Origin: Adiantum capillus-veneris
Lineage: Eukaryota; Streptophyta; Polypodiopsida; Polypodiales; Pteridaceae
Reading direction: 5' to 3'
Assembly (NCBI GenBank): GCA_014529385.2
Contig: CM043969.1
Span: 14,348,446-14,412,445 of the forward strand
DNA: 64,000 bases
Within the stretch, counting starts at the first letter, position 1; each line of letters starts with the position of its first letter. A program made the position numbers and the translations under genes. Below the pieces are notes generated by a model. That model did no database searches. It was not told where the DNA came from and saw only the letters and a list, made by a program, of their open reading frames with translations. This document shows, in pieces, positions 36,817 to 48,823 of the stretch.

Positions 36817-37321
36817 CACAGACGGCCAAGGAAGCAATGGAACCCCCCTACCAGGTGGTGGATATCTCCTCAAATGAGAAAGCCCACATATCAGAGGAGG
36901 AGCTAGCTAAGATACCGGCCAGTATCTTTATTGGAAGATTCAAAGCAGCGGATGGAAAAAAAGTAAAGACTACCATCTTTCCAGGGAGCTTTGGACATTG
37001 CATCAGCAACATGATGTCTTTGAAGGATCCAGGTGTCTACAGATGGACAATTCTTCTAGCTACAACCATGGGGGACTGACTTCCAGAGAGCACATGAGCT
37101 CATGTCCTCAATTCAATACAATGGAGAGGCTACTTTGACAAACAAAGATGGCAAAGCAGTGAAAGTTTGGATCACCTTCGACATGATCAACCAAGCACTA
37201 CATTTACCACATGGAAGTCATAACTTGCTGCTCAAGACCAAAGCCATAGAAAATGAAAAAGCATTCATTAAGCAGCAAGGGCACAAGTTCACTAACAAGG
37301 ATTTGGTATACTCAGAGATAG
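36817..37321 (+). pseudogene. Decayed retroelement-type accessory ORF, first piece
   Basis: Open pieces reading PYQVVDISSNEKAHISEEEL and, further on, EATLTNKDGKAVKVWITFDM followed by INQALHLPHG. The second resembles the domain in the accessory ORF of the element at 39377-47569 (TVNGIKITMTLEDIANAFRL). I take it as part of an LTR-element ORF of the kind often labelled plant transposon protein. It is cut at 37321 by an insertion, and related coding sequence continues after 48823. Old, with several breaks. Confidence 0.5.
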
Positions 37322-37461
37322 TGTCAAACCTAGGGTAGGACCGGGCAGGCCAAGGGCTAGGATGGAGCCATGCGGTCAAAGGGGCCCTATTATTAGCAAT
37401 GCAGGGCCTTTATAGGGCATGGCTGAGTGGAGAGTTGCATGCTCTAGTCCCCAGTGTAACA
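37322..37461 (+). repeat. Left short LTR
   Basis: Shares CCTAGGGTAGGACCGGGCAG and what follows with 48691 on, with about ten differences by eye. The terminus is AACA. Confidence 0.75.
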
Positions 37462-37462
37462 T

Positions 37463-37480
37463 TGGTATTAGAGCTCAGGG
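37463..37480 (+). other. Initiator-Met type primer-binding site
   Basis: TGGTATTAGAGCTC, one mismatch to TGGTATCAGAGC in its first 12 bases, directly after the short LTR. Confidence 0.75.
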
Positions 37481-37531
37481 GAGGGGAGAGCTATGGAGGA
37501 AGGGGGAAAGACCTTGCATGCTTTTTGCATG

Positions 37532-37647
<116 letters not shown>

Positions 37648-37980
37648 TGTTCATGGAGGGTTTGAATGAGCAAGAGGTATGAGCAGGTCGGTCATGTGGA
37701 GGCCCGCTACCAAAAATCGGCTATGGATCCTCAAATATCCACATGGGAATGATCCCTTACACACACAAGGCGTGGGACCCAAACCTGCATGGATGAGGTC
37801 AAGTTCAGGATTGATGGGTTCATAGTGTTGTGGGCAGCAAACTTCATCTCCAGCCACAAGTGTCGGGCCAGACGTATTGAGAGCTAGGCGATGTTTTCTC
37901 TAGGCGCTGTCTTCTGCAGGTGGCCGCTGTGGAGAAGGTATTTTTTGTTCATTCACATTTAGGGTGCCCTATTTTGGGCA

Positions 37981-38002
37981 CCCCCCCCCCCCCCCCCCCC
38001 CA
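37981..38002. repeat. Poly-C run
   Basis: 22 consecutive C. Confidence 0.97.
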
Positions 38003-38400
38003 ATCTAAGAGACTTTTCCCCACACTGCAGTGGGGAAGCAATGAGATTGCATGTCGAGTTCTAAAGAAGCAAGGCAATGAGATTGAGTAGAACTTCGAGA
38101 CGTAAAGTGCGAACCCTCAGCAAAATCCAAACGTCATAGAGATCTACAAATCAATGTGTGTTTTGAGCAGTTTTTGAAAGCCATAACCGGCTTAGTAACA
38201 CACATGGACTTGGCAACACAAAGTGTTAGACCAGTTTCCAAGGAAAAATCGACAAATAGCATGCTATCAAGATGCTCCAAGGGATGTACTCGTGGTTTGA
38301 CTTGAGTAAGGTTTCAAACAGAGCACAATGATCGAGACTGATCAACAAGTTTGAGATTTCATGCTTTTAAGGTTTCGTAGTTTTATGTATAATTTAACAA

Positions 38401-39020
38401 TGTAGGAGCTCTTCAAGAGATTTGCACAAGTTAACTATTGATTCAAGAATTACTCTTGTCCAATCAAGGTAGCGGAGCTCTTTTACACTGTAGGAGCTCT
38501 TCGAGAGATTTGCACAAGTTAATTATTGATTCAAGAACTACTCTTGTCCAATCAAGGTAGCGGTGGCAACGAATGTCGATGCATCGTAGATTGATTCTTT
38601 GTTGATTATTGACACGATATTTGTCATGCATGGCATGTGTATTGTCCTATGAAGCAAGGCTTCTTTCTTCAGTTTGCTAGGGCATGGCTCCTAGACAGGT
38701 TGTCTATCATTAATGCAATCAGAGAATGATAGAATCCACCCATTATCATCAGTCATGATCGAATGAGGCAGCTCGCTAGTGCATGGCTCCTAGGCAGGTT
38801 GTCTGTCATTAGTGCAATCAGAGAATGGTAGGATCCACCCATTGTCAGCAAGCGTGATCCGACGAGGTTTCTACAACATCATGGGAGAAAGACTACATCT
38901 ACAAATCCTCAGGATAATAGTAATCAAGCCAAGCATATACAAGGTACAAGGCTCCGTCTATAAATCCTCAGGATAATAGTAATCAAGACAAGTAGATACA
39001 AGGTACAAGGCTTGCTATTT
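38401..39020. repeat. Three successive local tandem duplications
   Basis: Period 88 (TGTAGGAGCTCTTC at 38401 and 38489), period 99 (GCTAG, then GCATGGCTCC, at 38676 and 38775) and period 59 (AAATCCTCAGGATAATAG at 38903 and 38962). Each is two copies with a few differences. They lie in the interior of the short-LTR element. Confidence 0.85.
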
Positions 39021-39376
39021 CAGTTATGTGTCATGACAAAGTCCCTAGGTGCTAGTCAAATCCGTTTTATAGACCATTTTCAACACGTTGTATCAGGCAC
39101 AATTTTAGAGGCCAAAAATTGTTGAATACTCAGACAACTTGTTAAGGTTAAGCTTACAAGTGCTATTAAACAACATTAACGGACGGTGTTTATGCATATA
39201 GCAAGGCTATGTGTTGTTAATGAAAAAGTTTCATTGTTTATACCTAGAAGTGACTTATGTTTCACCTTCTATTGTGGTTCAAACATTTTAGTAAGGCTTG
39301 CAAATGATTGCAGTAGAAAGTATTTAGCTTCTTTTCAGAACTATTTACACTCCCGTTTTATGTGTGCGAGGAGCAT

Positions 39377-39869
39377 TGAAATGAGAGGTGGCCTCTTCAA
39401 CCAACTATTCCAGTGTTAGAGTTCAAAGACTACTGATTATCTAGGTAGTTCAGTTAGTGAGGACTGGAATTAAGTACTGGACAGAAACAGAGAATTGAAC
39501 TGGAATAATGTACTGAAATGGAAGACACAAACTAGAAGATTGAAAATGGTATTATAGATTTAGATCATTAATACAAAGATAATCAGTACAATGTACAACA
39601 AGCTTAAGCTCAGATGAAGTCTGAGGATTGATTACGGGAGTAAGTGATTATAGAGTTGAAAGCCAAAAGCTTATGAAGCTAAAAGTCTAAAATCAAAAGC
39701 CCGTAAGCCAAAAGTCAAAAAAAGCCCTGGATATAGTATAGCGGTTCCTATTTATAGGCTTGTAGAGTTACCACAGTAACTCCTATAATTACTGCCAGTG
39801 TAGTTGTTCCTATTGGTCGGCCTTCTACGGAGCAGTTCTCGCCTACTGAGACTGTCCTCGCCTTCTACA
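39377..39869 (-). repeat. LTR (3' LTR in element sense)
   Basis: 493 bases, starts TGAAATGAGAGG and ends CTTCTACA on plus. On the minus strand it has a TATA box (CCTATAAATAGG near 39750-39762). Confidence 0.9.
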
Positions 39870-40162
39870 TCCTTCCCTCCTTTCTTGAATTTTGATATAA
39901 ACCAAAATTTCCTTTCGATTGGGAAAAAAAATAAAATCCACCATTTGATTTGGATTTGTTGTTGAGAAAATCAGTCTGGTTTGCTAAGTTGGCCGATGTT
40001 CCTCATGGTAGTACACTTTCGGTATTGCCAGCTTTATGCCGTAATTCATGCTTGTTGAGTGCTTGACACCCATGTAGTTGTAATTTCAAGGGTACCCATC
40101 CAAAGAGATTCCAGTGCCTACTGGATAGCTGGGGAAATCCATCGTCTCATTTTGAGATGAAA

Positions 40163-40585
40163 CTACCCAGTATCCTTCCACTGAACCCGCTTCCTCTTGC
40201 CCTTCTTCTTCTTTGGTGCCTCAAAAGTCCCAATGCCATCATTTTCCTTCTGAATAAGTCTGTAAATGGCCTCTTGCTCCAGTTGATCCCGCCTTTCTGT
40301 GGTTATCTCAAATTCATAAGGTGTGAAGGCATTGTAAGTTTTGGTGTCGGGATCATATAAACTGATATTGCCCTTAGTTAGACAGGTTCTGGCCAGTTTA
40401 TGACAATGCAAGGCTGTATGAATCCATCCTTGCGAGAGTGGTTGATTTGTCTTCAGTCTGGCTTCGAAGAGAATCTCTGCCATTTCTTTGTATTGTGGTC
40501 CCAGTCCTAGTTTGGCAGTGATATCCTTTTGAGGAATCTTGGAGGACTCCACAATCAGTTGAAGTAACTGATTTGTGATCTTCAT
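40163..40585 (-). pseudogene. Accessory ORF piece with basic C-terminus
   Basis: An open stretch of 140 codons, mostly charged and helical in look, ending in KKKKGKRKRVQW. Such a basic cluster could act as a nuclear localisation signal, which is inference. No family recognised. It is the last coding piece before the 3' LTR in element sense. Confidence 0.5.
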
Positions 40586-40671
40586 TAATCCACGGAGATA
40601 GACCTTCCACTAACCCATACAGAGGTTGAACCTTTGCATTTCTCTCTGTAGATCCATGACAGCGTCCTTTT

Positions 40672-42039
40672 TTAGGGCATCATTGACAAGTGATTGCCAG
40701 GTTTTCCATTCCCTAGTGACTCGCTCATACCAGTCACAAAGTTCATTAGTGATGCTGAAGTAAGTGACCGATCTACTGGTTCTTGATGTTGATGATACAA
40801 GGCTGGGAAGAATCTTGGTAGCTCCGCCTCCTTTGCAAGTAAAGCATACAGTAGTACTAGAGAATCAGGTACAAACTCCAAAAAATTGAGAACAGTTTGG
40901 TTCTCCTGCTGCATCATCTTCCTAGTAATTCGGACCAACTGAAAGATTTTTCGGAGAGTAGTTGCATGTTCTCCTACTGACATTTGGGTTCCAGGTCCTT
41001 TACTACTGGTAGGCTGATCTTCAATGATGACCTGCACCCTCTGATCCAAGAAACCTCTGGCAATTTGCATGTGAAGCAAGAGTTCTTTAAATTGAATCCT
41101 GACGTCCTTCATACATCTGTATGTAGGTCTGTTCCCTAGCAGAAAATCCAATTCAATAGCTATGGAGCGGTGATCTGAAGTAGACTGTCTCTGCCAATGT
41201 GAATTGACTGTCATATCATCAAAAGTCAATGTCCACTCATGTACCCTTTTCAGTAGTTGAATATTGTTGAGATGAACAGGTAGGTGACACAGCTCTTGAT
41301 CATGAAAAGCAACCGACTTCCAGTGTTGAACCATCTCCCTGGCTCCTACATACAACCTTTGGAAGCATTCCAAATCAAAGATAAGAGTGTCATCCTCAAA
41401 ATACTGTCTAGTAATATGAGCTTGTTGATGTCTTAATCTCTTATTCAGTGTGATGAGCTGTAAAGAGTGTTGTTCATCAGCTTCAAAATATTTAGTCATA
41501 GCTTTGGCTTTTCCTTTGATGTCGGCAATGTGCCGTGACTGGTGCACTAGAGGTTCTCCAGTGTTTCCCTTAGTGTGTTGATCACTGCCTTGCTGCTGCT
41601 GATCATCCAACTGCTGGTCTTGCTGGTCCTGATCAGTACCTGGATTACCTTTATTGGGTCCACTACCCCCAATTATAGGTGATCCTCCAGCTCTAGAGCC
41701 TGAGGGTGGGGAAGGAGGAGAATCATCATCATCATCAGGCTTGTCATCCCCTTCCTCCTCATGTTCTTCTTCCTGATCAGACTCCTCTTCGGTATCACCT
41801 TGCTTATGGATATGATCCATAATGGCTTGATTTACCAAAGATGTATTATATTCAGTGATCTTATCTTGCAGATCACTTTGAATAGACTCAATGAGTGCCT
41901 TCAAATGATCCATATTCAGGGTTACTTTTCCTTGTGGCTTCAGGGTATCAGCAAGGTTACTGTATATGTATCTCTCTACAAGGGAATTCTTTAACAGTGT
42001 GTGGGTGGTTAACAGTTCTTTGAAATCTGCACCCTTCAT
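40672..42039 (-). CDS. Accessory ORF, 455 codons, acidic and glutamine-rich
   Basis: The longest open frame of this element. The first 90 residues look helical (SNLADTLKPQGK, LIESIQSDLQDKI). They are followed by a strongly acidic stretch (EEESDQEEEHEEEGDDKPDD), a P/S/G stretch and a Q/D-rich stretch, then about 270 residues of mixed helical sequence with no motif known to me. It sits 3' of protease, where an autonomous element would carry reverse transcriptase or, further on, an env-like ORF. No membrane segment or signal peptide is visible, so it is not env-like. The function is unknown. Confidence 0.55.
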   Translation of the reverse strand: MKGADFKELLTTHTLLKNSLVERYIYSNLADTLKPQGKVTLNMDHLKALIESIQSDLQDKITEYNTSLVNQAIMDHIHKQGDTEEESDQEEEHEEEGDDKPDDDDDSPPSPPSGSRAGGSPIIGGSGPNKGNPGTDQDQQDQQLDDQQQQGSDQHTKGNTGEPLVHQSRHIADIKGKAKAMTKYFEADEQHSLQLITLNKRLRHQQAHITRQYFEDDTLIFDLECFQRLYVGAREMVQHWKSVAFHDQELCHLPVHLNNIQLLKRVHEWTLTFDDMTVNSHWQRQSTSDHRSIAIELDFLLGNRPTYRCMKDVRIQFKELLLHMQIARGFLDQRVQVIIEDQPTSSKGPGTQMSVGEHATTLRKIFQLVRITRKMMQQENQTVLNFLEFVPDSLVLLYALLAKEAELPRFFPALYHQHQEPVDRSLTSASLMNFVTGMSESLGNGKPGNHLSMMP

Positions 42040-42296
42040 ACATAATAGAGTTGAAATCTGTCAGCATCTCTCAAAGCAACTTCCTTCTCTTCATTCAGTC
42101 GCCGATTTTTGGTTTCTAGTTTCAACATCTTTGTCTGCAGCTCCTTAAGTGTTCGAGTGGACTGATTCTTAGCAATAGCATTCCTGAGAGACTGATCAGC
42201 AATTTTTTTTTGAAGTTCCTGAATTTGACGTTGGCTACTTCCCAATCCTTCTTTTAGCCTAGCCACTTCTTCACTAGAAACTGATACATCCATCAT
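42036..42296 (-). CDS. Accessory ORF piece, coiled coil
   Basis: 86 codons with heptad-like leucine spacing (EVARLKEGLGSSQRQIQELQ; TLKELQTKMLKLETKNRRL). It reads as a parallel coiled coil and overlaps the start of the next ORF by 4 bases. The protein is unknown; oligomerisation is inferred. Confidence 0.5.
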   Translation of the reverse strand: MMDVSVSSEEVARLKEGLGSSQRQIQELQKKIADQSLRNAIAKNQSTRTLKELQTKMLKLETKNRRLNEEKEVALRDADRFQLYYV

Positions 42297-42854
42297 CTAT
42301 CCTAAGGAATGGACGATAGTGTTCCATGATGCTTGGATGATCGCCGAGCAGCCATCAACTATTGTAGTTGAATCAGATTCAGCTCGCTCATAAACCATGA
42401 TTGGAGCCGTATATGGTAATGTTGCAAAACCTGATTTTTGAAGTACTAATTTGCCTTTGAGAGGGTTATTCTGCAACTATTGCAACCAATCTTTCTTGAC
42501 AATTGATAAAGCCAGCTTACTGAAAGGAGAGCTGGTGACCAGACTAGCAAGTGCTTTGCCCTTTCATTTGCCAGTATCAGCTGCCACTTGTTCAATGCTT
42601 GTTATCTGTTTAGTTGTTGCTTCTTGCTGGCTTTTTTCAGTGCTCACTACTGTTTGAGTCTGCTCTTTGGGCATTGCTAAAGTCTAGCCTTCAAAAGATT
42701 TTTCAGTGGGCAGGGGCTGAACCTGACTCTCAAGTTTCTTAAGTAGAGCAGTACTCTTTTCTACCAGAATCCTGGGTTCCTTTGAGCTACTGACCTCAGC
42801 TTGTGCGGCCTTCCTCTTCTGTCCAGTGATGGCCATTTGATTACTTGGGTCCTC

Positions 42855-43590
42855 TTAATTTGAAGATAACTCCACATTGTTAGTTAATGAAATAGGCTTA
42901 GGATTCCAAGCCAGCTTTACCTGGGGAAAGGCCTCTGGAGCAGTAGCCCAGTACAAAAACTGCCAGACATACCAAGCTTTGAATAGACTCTGTGACTTCA
43001 GCTTAGCAGTATGTTGTAAGACATTGTGAGATAAAATTTGGCATAGATTGATTTTGGCTTTATCATCCAACCTTTTTGCCAACAACATTGCAAACAGTTT
43101 CTCAAACCACATATGTCGGATTGTTTTTCAGACTGACAACTTCTACAATGAACCTGTAGGCTGAGTGAACATCCAGTGCATCTACTGGAATCCTCTGCCC
43201 ACCAACCTTCCTTTTCTTTCCAGCTGCTTCATCTTTCTTAATAGCCAGACTAATCTGGTCTGCAGATGTTGTGATGGGCTTTTTCTCGTTGGGCAATCTG
43301 AAGGCATTAGCAATATCTTCAAGTGTCATTGTTATTTTAATTCCATTAACAGTGGCACTACCTTCATCAGCATCAAAAGAATCGAGGACCTGTTTAATAA
43401 TGGATGCATCAAAATCAACCTTCGTAGCCTGTACTACCACATGTAGATCCCATAATTGCAGCAGCAATTCTGCGTGATCATTAAACACATATCTGTGTAT
43501 CTTGCTATATGGAATGAGTGGTAGGGAGGCCTGAATAGAAGTAATGACTGATGCAGTCTCATCCATTGTGTCCTGCATATTTTCTAACAT
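42855..43590 (-). pseudogene. Accessory ORF with plant-transposon-type domain
   Basis: Minus-strand pieces carrying YSKIHRYVFNDHAELLLQLW, TVNGIKITMTLEDIANAFRL and HSAYRFIVEVVSLKNNP, then MWFEKLFAMLLAKRLDD. The pattern T-x-x-G-x-x-I-x-x-T-x-x-x-I-x-x-A-x-x-L-P is shared with the piece at 36817-37321. Ogre-like and other plant LTR elements are known to carry extra ORFs with domains of this kind. Its role is not known. Confidence 0.55.
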
Positions 43591-44591
43591 TTAATTGTGA
43601 CCTATACACTATGATGACTGTGAATGTGTAGAGGAAGAAGACTTATTTGTGTATCCTAACCCGCAACGAGGTGTATCAGGTAGTGTTAGATAGGGACAAG
43701 CATAATCTGTGACGAGGAGGTTTCAGGTTGTAGTAGTGAAGAGTTCTTGGAGCTTCCTTCTTACCATAGTTCGGATTCATTATTTACCTCTGCAGACGTA
43801 CTGGTCTAGCATGTGGCTTCAGAGGTATTCTTTGTTGGCAAACCTCTGGATCTACACCTTTCAAATCATTATGTTCCCATGCAAATACATCTTTGTATTT
43901 CTGGAACATAAGTCTGGCTTTTTCCTTCATTTTTAGGTTCAGATGCTTATTCACCTTGATTAATCAAAAACTTTCTTTAGAACCCAAATTCCACTCTTCA
44001 ATCTCTTGATCATCTAGGAACAGCCAATTCAGGCCACCTCCCTTCCTTTTGGCTCGTGACTCCGCAACATAATCCTTGAACAGATCTGTTAGTTTTGGAT
44101 TCTCATTCTAAACTCCAGTAACCGCTTCACTGTGCACTGGTGTACTAAAATCTGAATATCCCTCTTTGGAGTCAGATGGTTCCTCTGGCCGGCCAGACAA
44201 CTGAACTGGTCTCTCTCTAGGATTCAGTTCAATGAACTGATCTAGAAACTACTTTCTCTATTTCTCATCTTAAGCCTTGTCGAATAACACTACATTCAAG
44301 TCGATTTCAGCTAACAAAAAAATGTTCATGGCTGCAAGTATCCGTTCAATCTTCTTAACCCCATAATTTTGGCAAATTTCCTCAGGTTGAAGTGCTTTCT
44401 TCCAGCTTCTGGTGTTATTTGTTTGGAGCTCGATTCTCCTACTGGTTCCCTGAATGGTTATGGTCTGATTCACATAGCCTACGCCATCCGAAGCCATGGT
44501 CATCCCAACATACCATATGCTCCTTGGACATCTAGTACCAGAAAGCTAGTTTTGAATTTCTCTTTAGCCACTCTAGTTTGCATATTCTCGA

Positions 44592-44978
44592 TCATACCAG
44601 TTTCGTGAACAACTCTTGATCAGTCATTCTAACCTTAAAGTGTGTTGGCTTTAAATCAGTGATACCAAGCCTTTGTTGAAGATGTGCCCCCATAATATTC
44701 ACACCTGCCCCTCCATCCAGTATAACATCAGATAGCGGCTCCCATTTTTTCCTGACCTTGTAATCCACCTGGATTACTGGCACCTCATCATCTCTGACAA
44801 CCGACAATTCAACCGCTCTGGCACCAGCTTCAGCTTTTCTCCGATGTCTGATAACTTTTGCTACTTCAGGCAAAGTCTTCCTGATATCATCTAATTCGAT
44901 CGTCAATTTTTGAATTCTTTCACAGATTTTGACATAGATCTCTTCTCTCTCCTTGTCAAAATTATCATCAAAACTCAA
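44592..44978 (-). pseudogene. Retroelement protease
   Basis: A helical, basic N-terminal part leads to the aspartic protease core: SDVILDGGAGVNIMGAHLQQ near 44670-44740. D-G-G-A followed by a hydrophobic loop is common in plant Ty3/gypsy proteases. It follows the zinc knuckle region in element sense. Confidence 0.7.
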
Positions 44979-45430
44979 GGAATCGGGATTATCTTCACAT
45001 TGCCAATCCTCTATTCTAGTGTCTATACTTAGCCTTGACTGACACTGAGAAAGACACCGTGCTTTCCCCAGTTCAGTGTTTTCTATTGCATCAAATCTAA
45101 TTTGACCTGCCCTAGATCATTTCCCAATCCTTGCACTGCAGCAAGCATGGTCTCAAAGATTCCAGATCCTGACTGATCTAGCTGTCTTTTCTCAGAAGAC
45201 TGGGATGGTATCTTCTAAATAACACAAGCATCAAAAATCTCTTGTTGTTCTGGTAGCTTCTTAGCTAGATCCTCTGTGATCTTAGCTGCTAGTTCTCGCT
45301 GCTCTTGCCATTCATCAACTACCTTCTCCTTGCCCTTAACCTTCCAGACTTCTCTCTACTGAGTCCATTTACTGGTTTCAGGAATGACTAGTTTCACATG
45401 CTCATCTGGAAGTTCTTCAATAATCACCCC

Positions 45431-46341
45431 TTACCTGCAAGTGACTGCCCGTGCTGGAACTGATTCTGGCGCTTTTGCCTTAGTAGCCTCAGTGATGGGT
45501 GCATCTGGACATTGAGCTGCAAAAGTGTCCATATTTTCCACAACTATAGCAGTTAAGACTTCGCTTTTGGAAATTGCCACGACCTCGGCCTCGGCCAGTA
45601 CCCCCTTGGTATCTGTCGTGCCCAGTACTAGTCCCACTGGTACCTGAATTTTCCTCTTTAGGTCCATAGGTCGTCTCTACCTTAGCTGATTTAGCATTTG
45701 CTAATGCAATTACAGATAGAACCTTACCTTTCTAGAAATGACGGATTCGAATGCCACAGTTATTCCACTGATAGCCATACACTTTGTAGTACGTGCACTT
45801 TGGGCATTCGTTAGAAACATGAACTCTAGATGGAGCACCAAGTTTCCATCTTCCTGACTTGTGGTCTGGTCTGGCTGATTTCAGTAATCTGCCTGGCCAT
45901 TTCGTCGATTTTCCGAGACCAAGACCCTTTCTTAGCCTTGTCCTTGCTCTTTTCGTATGAACCACTATCAGAACTGTTGGAAGTCTCATTGGAGTTGGAA
46001 TTATTTGTAGAAGATCTACTACTGCTAGACCTCTGCTTCTTATGGCTTCACTCCTTCTTGGCTTGCTGCTCAAGCTTCATAGCTCTCTGCACCAAGTCAT
46101 TAAACTTCTTTGTGGGTGCAGGTACCTCTTGCTCTCTCAGATTCTTGTTGCAAAATCCATTCAGAAACCATGCACGCAGTCTTTTTTTTGAAGGTGGTTC
46201 TTGCAGCTGCCTGGTCAACTCTTTGATCTTTTCCACATAGCTTCTTACAAACAATTTTCCTTGCTTGATCTTGTCCATCTCAGAGAGAATGTATTCATTG
46301 CCTCTGTTGTCTGGGTATTCAAGCCTGAAAGCCTTGATCAA
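45431..46341 (-). pseudogene. gag remnant with zinc-knuckle region
   Basis: At 46048-46341 is typical plant retrotransposon Gag text (EYPDNRGNEYILSEMDKIKQ; FVRSYVEKIKELTRQL; RLRAWFLNGF). Downstream in sense, near 45500-45560, is zinc-knuckle text (a C-x2-C-G-x2-G-H pattern). Broken in several places. Confidence 0.7.
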
Positions 46342-47077
46342 TTTATTATAAGACCTAAGCTAGCATGCTGGATAGTGGTAATACCATTTTCGTGTGGCAT
46401 ACTTCAGTGTTTGAGGAAAATACTCTCCCGAGTCATCTTCATCAATATACTTTAATTCAGCATATTGCTCAAAGGCTTGAATGTGGACATCAAGATCGTC
46501 TTTTTTTTTCACCATTGAAAACTGGAAAAGAGATCTTTAAAGAAATAGTGTAGGCATGCATGTATGTATCATCTCTGGTTCCTCTAGTCTTGGTAGCCTG
46601 ACTGCGTCTGGATGACTTCCTGTAACGATCAGTGTTGGCATCCCTGTGACCTTCATTTTTATTTTCAGTCTCAGTTTCTATCTTGGCCTTCTTGCTTGTA
46701 CTATGATGACTGCCTTTGCTACCCTCGGCCTCAGTTGTCTTGTGTGTGGACCTATAACCTTGAGTCCTGGTTCTACGTTCCTCATGCTCAACCCTCCTCC
46801 TCCTTGAGTGACTGGAATGTTGAGAGTCTCAGGCCTCTTCAGCATTACTCTGCTCCTCCTGAGCCTCAGTCTCACTCTTGGGGTCCCTCTCAGTATCAGA
46901 CTCTCTTGCTGACACTTCTAGAATAGAGTCGACTCGTGTGGCATTAGTGCAAAACCGGGTTGATGATTTTCCACCACGACTGACTCTTGGAGGCATGTTT
47001 GTAGCTAAGAATTCTAACTGGGAGACAGATCTTGTTGGTCTAAGAGCAATCAGCTCTAGCCACCATGATCACTAAAA

Positions 47078-47569
47078 TGGAACGAGAGGTGGCCTCTTCA
47101 GCCATCTATTCCAATGTTAGAGTTGAGAGCTACTGATTATCTAGGCTGTTCAGTTAGTGAGGACTGGAATTAAGTAATGAATTGAAACAGAGAACTGAAC
47201 TGGAATAATGTACTGAAATGGAAGACACAAACTGGAAGACTGGGAATGGTATTATAGATTCAGATCAGTAGTACAAAGATAATCAGTACAATGTACAACA
47301 AGCTTAAGCTCAAATGAAGTCTAAGGATTGATTACAGGAGTAAGTGATTACAGAGTTGAAAGCCAAAATCTTATGAAGCTAAAAGTTTAGAAGCAAAAGC
47401 TCGTAAGCCAAAAGTAAAAAAAAGCCTGGGATACAGTGTAGCGGGAGCTATTTATAGGCTTATAGAGTTACTGTGGTAACTACTATAATTACTGTTAGTG
47501 TAGTTGTTCCCGTTGGTTAGCCTTCTCAGAAGCAGTTCCCGCCTGCTGGGACTGTCCTCGCCTTCTACA
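47078..47569 (-). repeat. LTR (5' LTR in element sense)
   Basis: 492 bases, starts TGGAACGAGAGG and ends CTTCTACA on plus. On the minus strand GCCTATAAATAGC (about 47445-47460) is a good TATA box. The primer-binding site next to it was not recognised. Confidence 0.9.
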
Positions 47570-47574
47570 AGCAT

Positions 47575-48680
47575 CACAATCGCCATAAGCATTTGCAAGT
47601 ATAATCATGGATATACAGGTTTGGATCTGTTTTTGCTAAATGCATGCACACTAGGTGTTATGGACCCTAGTGTTTAGCAAAGGCTGATTTGGAGTAGCAT
47701 GCATATTCATCACATTAGTTGCTTATGAAACATTTTGCACTCTATGGTGTAGTATCTCTATGAGATTACTTTGGATCTACCAATCACCAATAGAGGTCAT
47801 GGCTCGGTTTGGGTTGCAGATCTTTTAAGTTAACCAAGATGGTTATTCATAACATTGTTAATTTCTCAACAATGTTGTAAGGAACTATGATCCCTTTTTA
47901 CCAGTCATCTGGGAAGACTGTTTGTAAACGATTGGAAAAACATACCTAAATATTGTTAGTATCCAAAGAGGATAGACAAATTACAAAGTGTAATATTGTG
48001 CTAAAGGATATGTGAAGTGCATACGTTAGCACCAAGCAATTCAGTTAGAAAGCATGTATTTCTCTAGTTGGAGTTTGCTTACCATAAGATAATCATGTTT
48101 GCGACTAGGTTTAGTCTCTTCATTCATAAGTTAGGTCCTCAACCTTGAACACTAGTTGGAGTTTTCTTACCATAAGATAATCATATTTCTCTAGTTGGAG
48201 TTTGCTTACCATAAGATAATCATGTTTGCGACTAGGTTTAGTCTCTTCATTCATAAGTTAGGTCCTCAACCTTGAACACTAGTTACGATGGGGTTGTTTA
48301 CTGATACGAGAAGATAACAAGTCAAGGACTTAGGATTGGCTGACGAGTTACATTAGCATGTTACTTTCATGGAAAGTGAAAAGTGGTACTCTTTGGAGTA
48401 CAACTTTGTTGTGATAACTCGGTTAGCATGCTCATGTGTTCTAAATGGAGTCTACACACTATGTTGGATATAGGCCGGCTATACAATACGGTTGCAAAGG
48501 GACAACAATGTGAATAATCAAGATGTTAGTGTTGGTTTCATTGAACCTCCTTCTAAACTGTATTCCAATGAAACAACCAATTGGATCCATGAAGGATGCC
48601 ACTATGGAAAACATTAGTGCTCTTATGAAGAAATAACCACTTTTGTTTTCGAGGATAAAAACGCTTCTCCAAGGGGGGAG
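47575..48680. other. Right interior of the short-LTR element
   Basis: No protein recognised. It holds a 127-bp direct duplication (TAGTTGGAGTTTGCTTACCA at 48065 and 48192, with a third partial copy between) and ends in the polypurine tract. Confidence 0.6.
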
Positions 48681-48823
48681 TAATCTCAGGCCTAGGGTAG
48701 GACCGGGCAGGCCAAGGGCCAAGACGGAGCCATGCAGTCAAGAGGGCCCTATTATTAGTAAGGCAAGGCCTTTATAGGGCATGGCTGGGTGGAGAGTTGC
48801 ATGCTCCAGTTCCCAGTCTTACA
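48681..48823 (+). repeat. Right short LTR
   Basis: 143 bases, partner of 37322-37461. It ends TTACA, after which ORF-like text resumes. Confidence 0.75.

Larger units (their letters stand above)
39377..47569 (-). mobile_element. 8.2-kb LTR element: gag, protease and accessory ORFs
   Basis: LTRs of 493 and 492 bases at 39377-39869 and 47078-47569, and a perfect AGCAT target duplication (39372-39376 and 47570-47574). The sense strand is minus, since the polypurine tract (minus-strand GGAGGGAAGGA) adjoins the left LTR. LTRs differ by about 10% by eye, so it is fairly old. Sense order: gag, zinc knuckle, protease, then three or more accessory ORFs where reverse transcriptase, RNase H and integrase would be expected. 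I saw none of those enzymes. Broken in many places. It is nested in the short-LTR element. Confidence 0.85.

Noticed and set aside
40672-42039. The 455-codon ORF as an envelope-type protein
   Set aside because: No signal peptide or membrane anchor is visible; the acidic and glutamine-rich middle fits a soluble protein.
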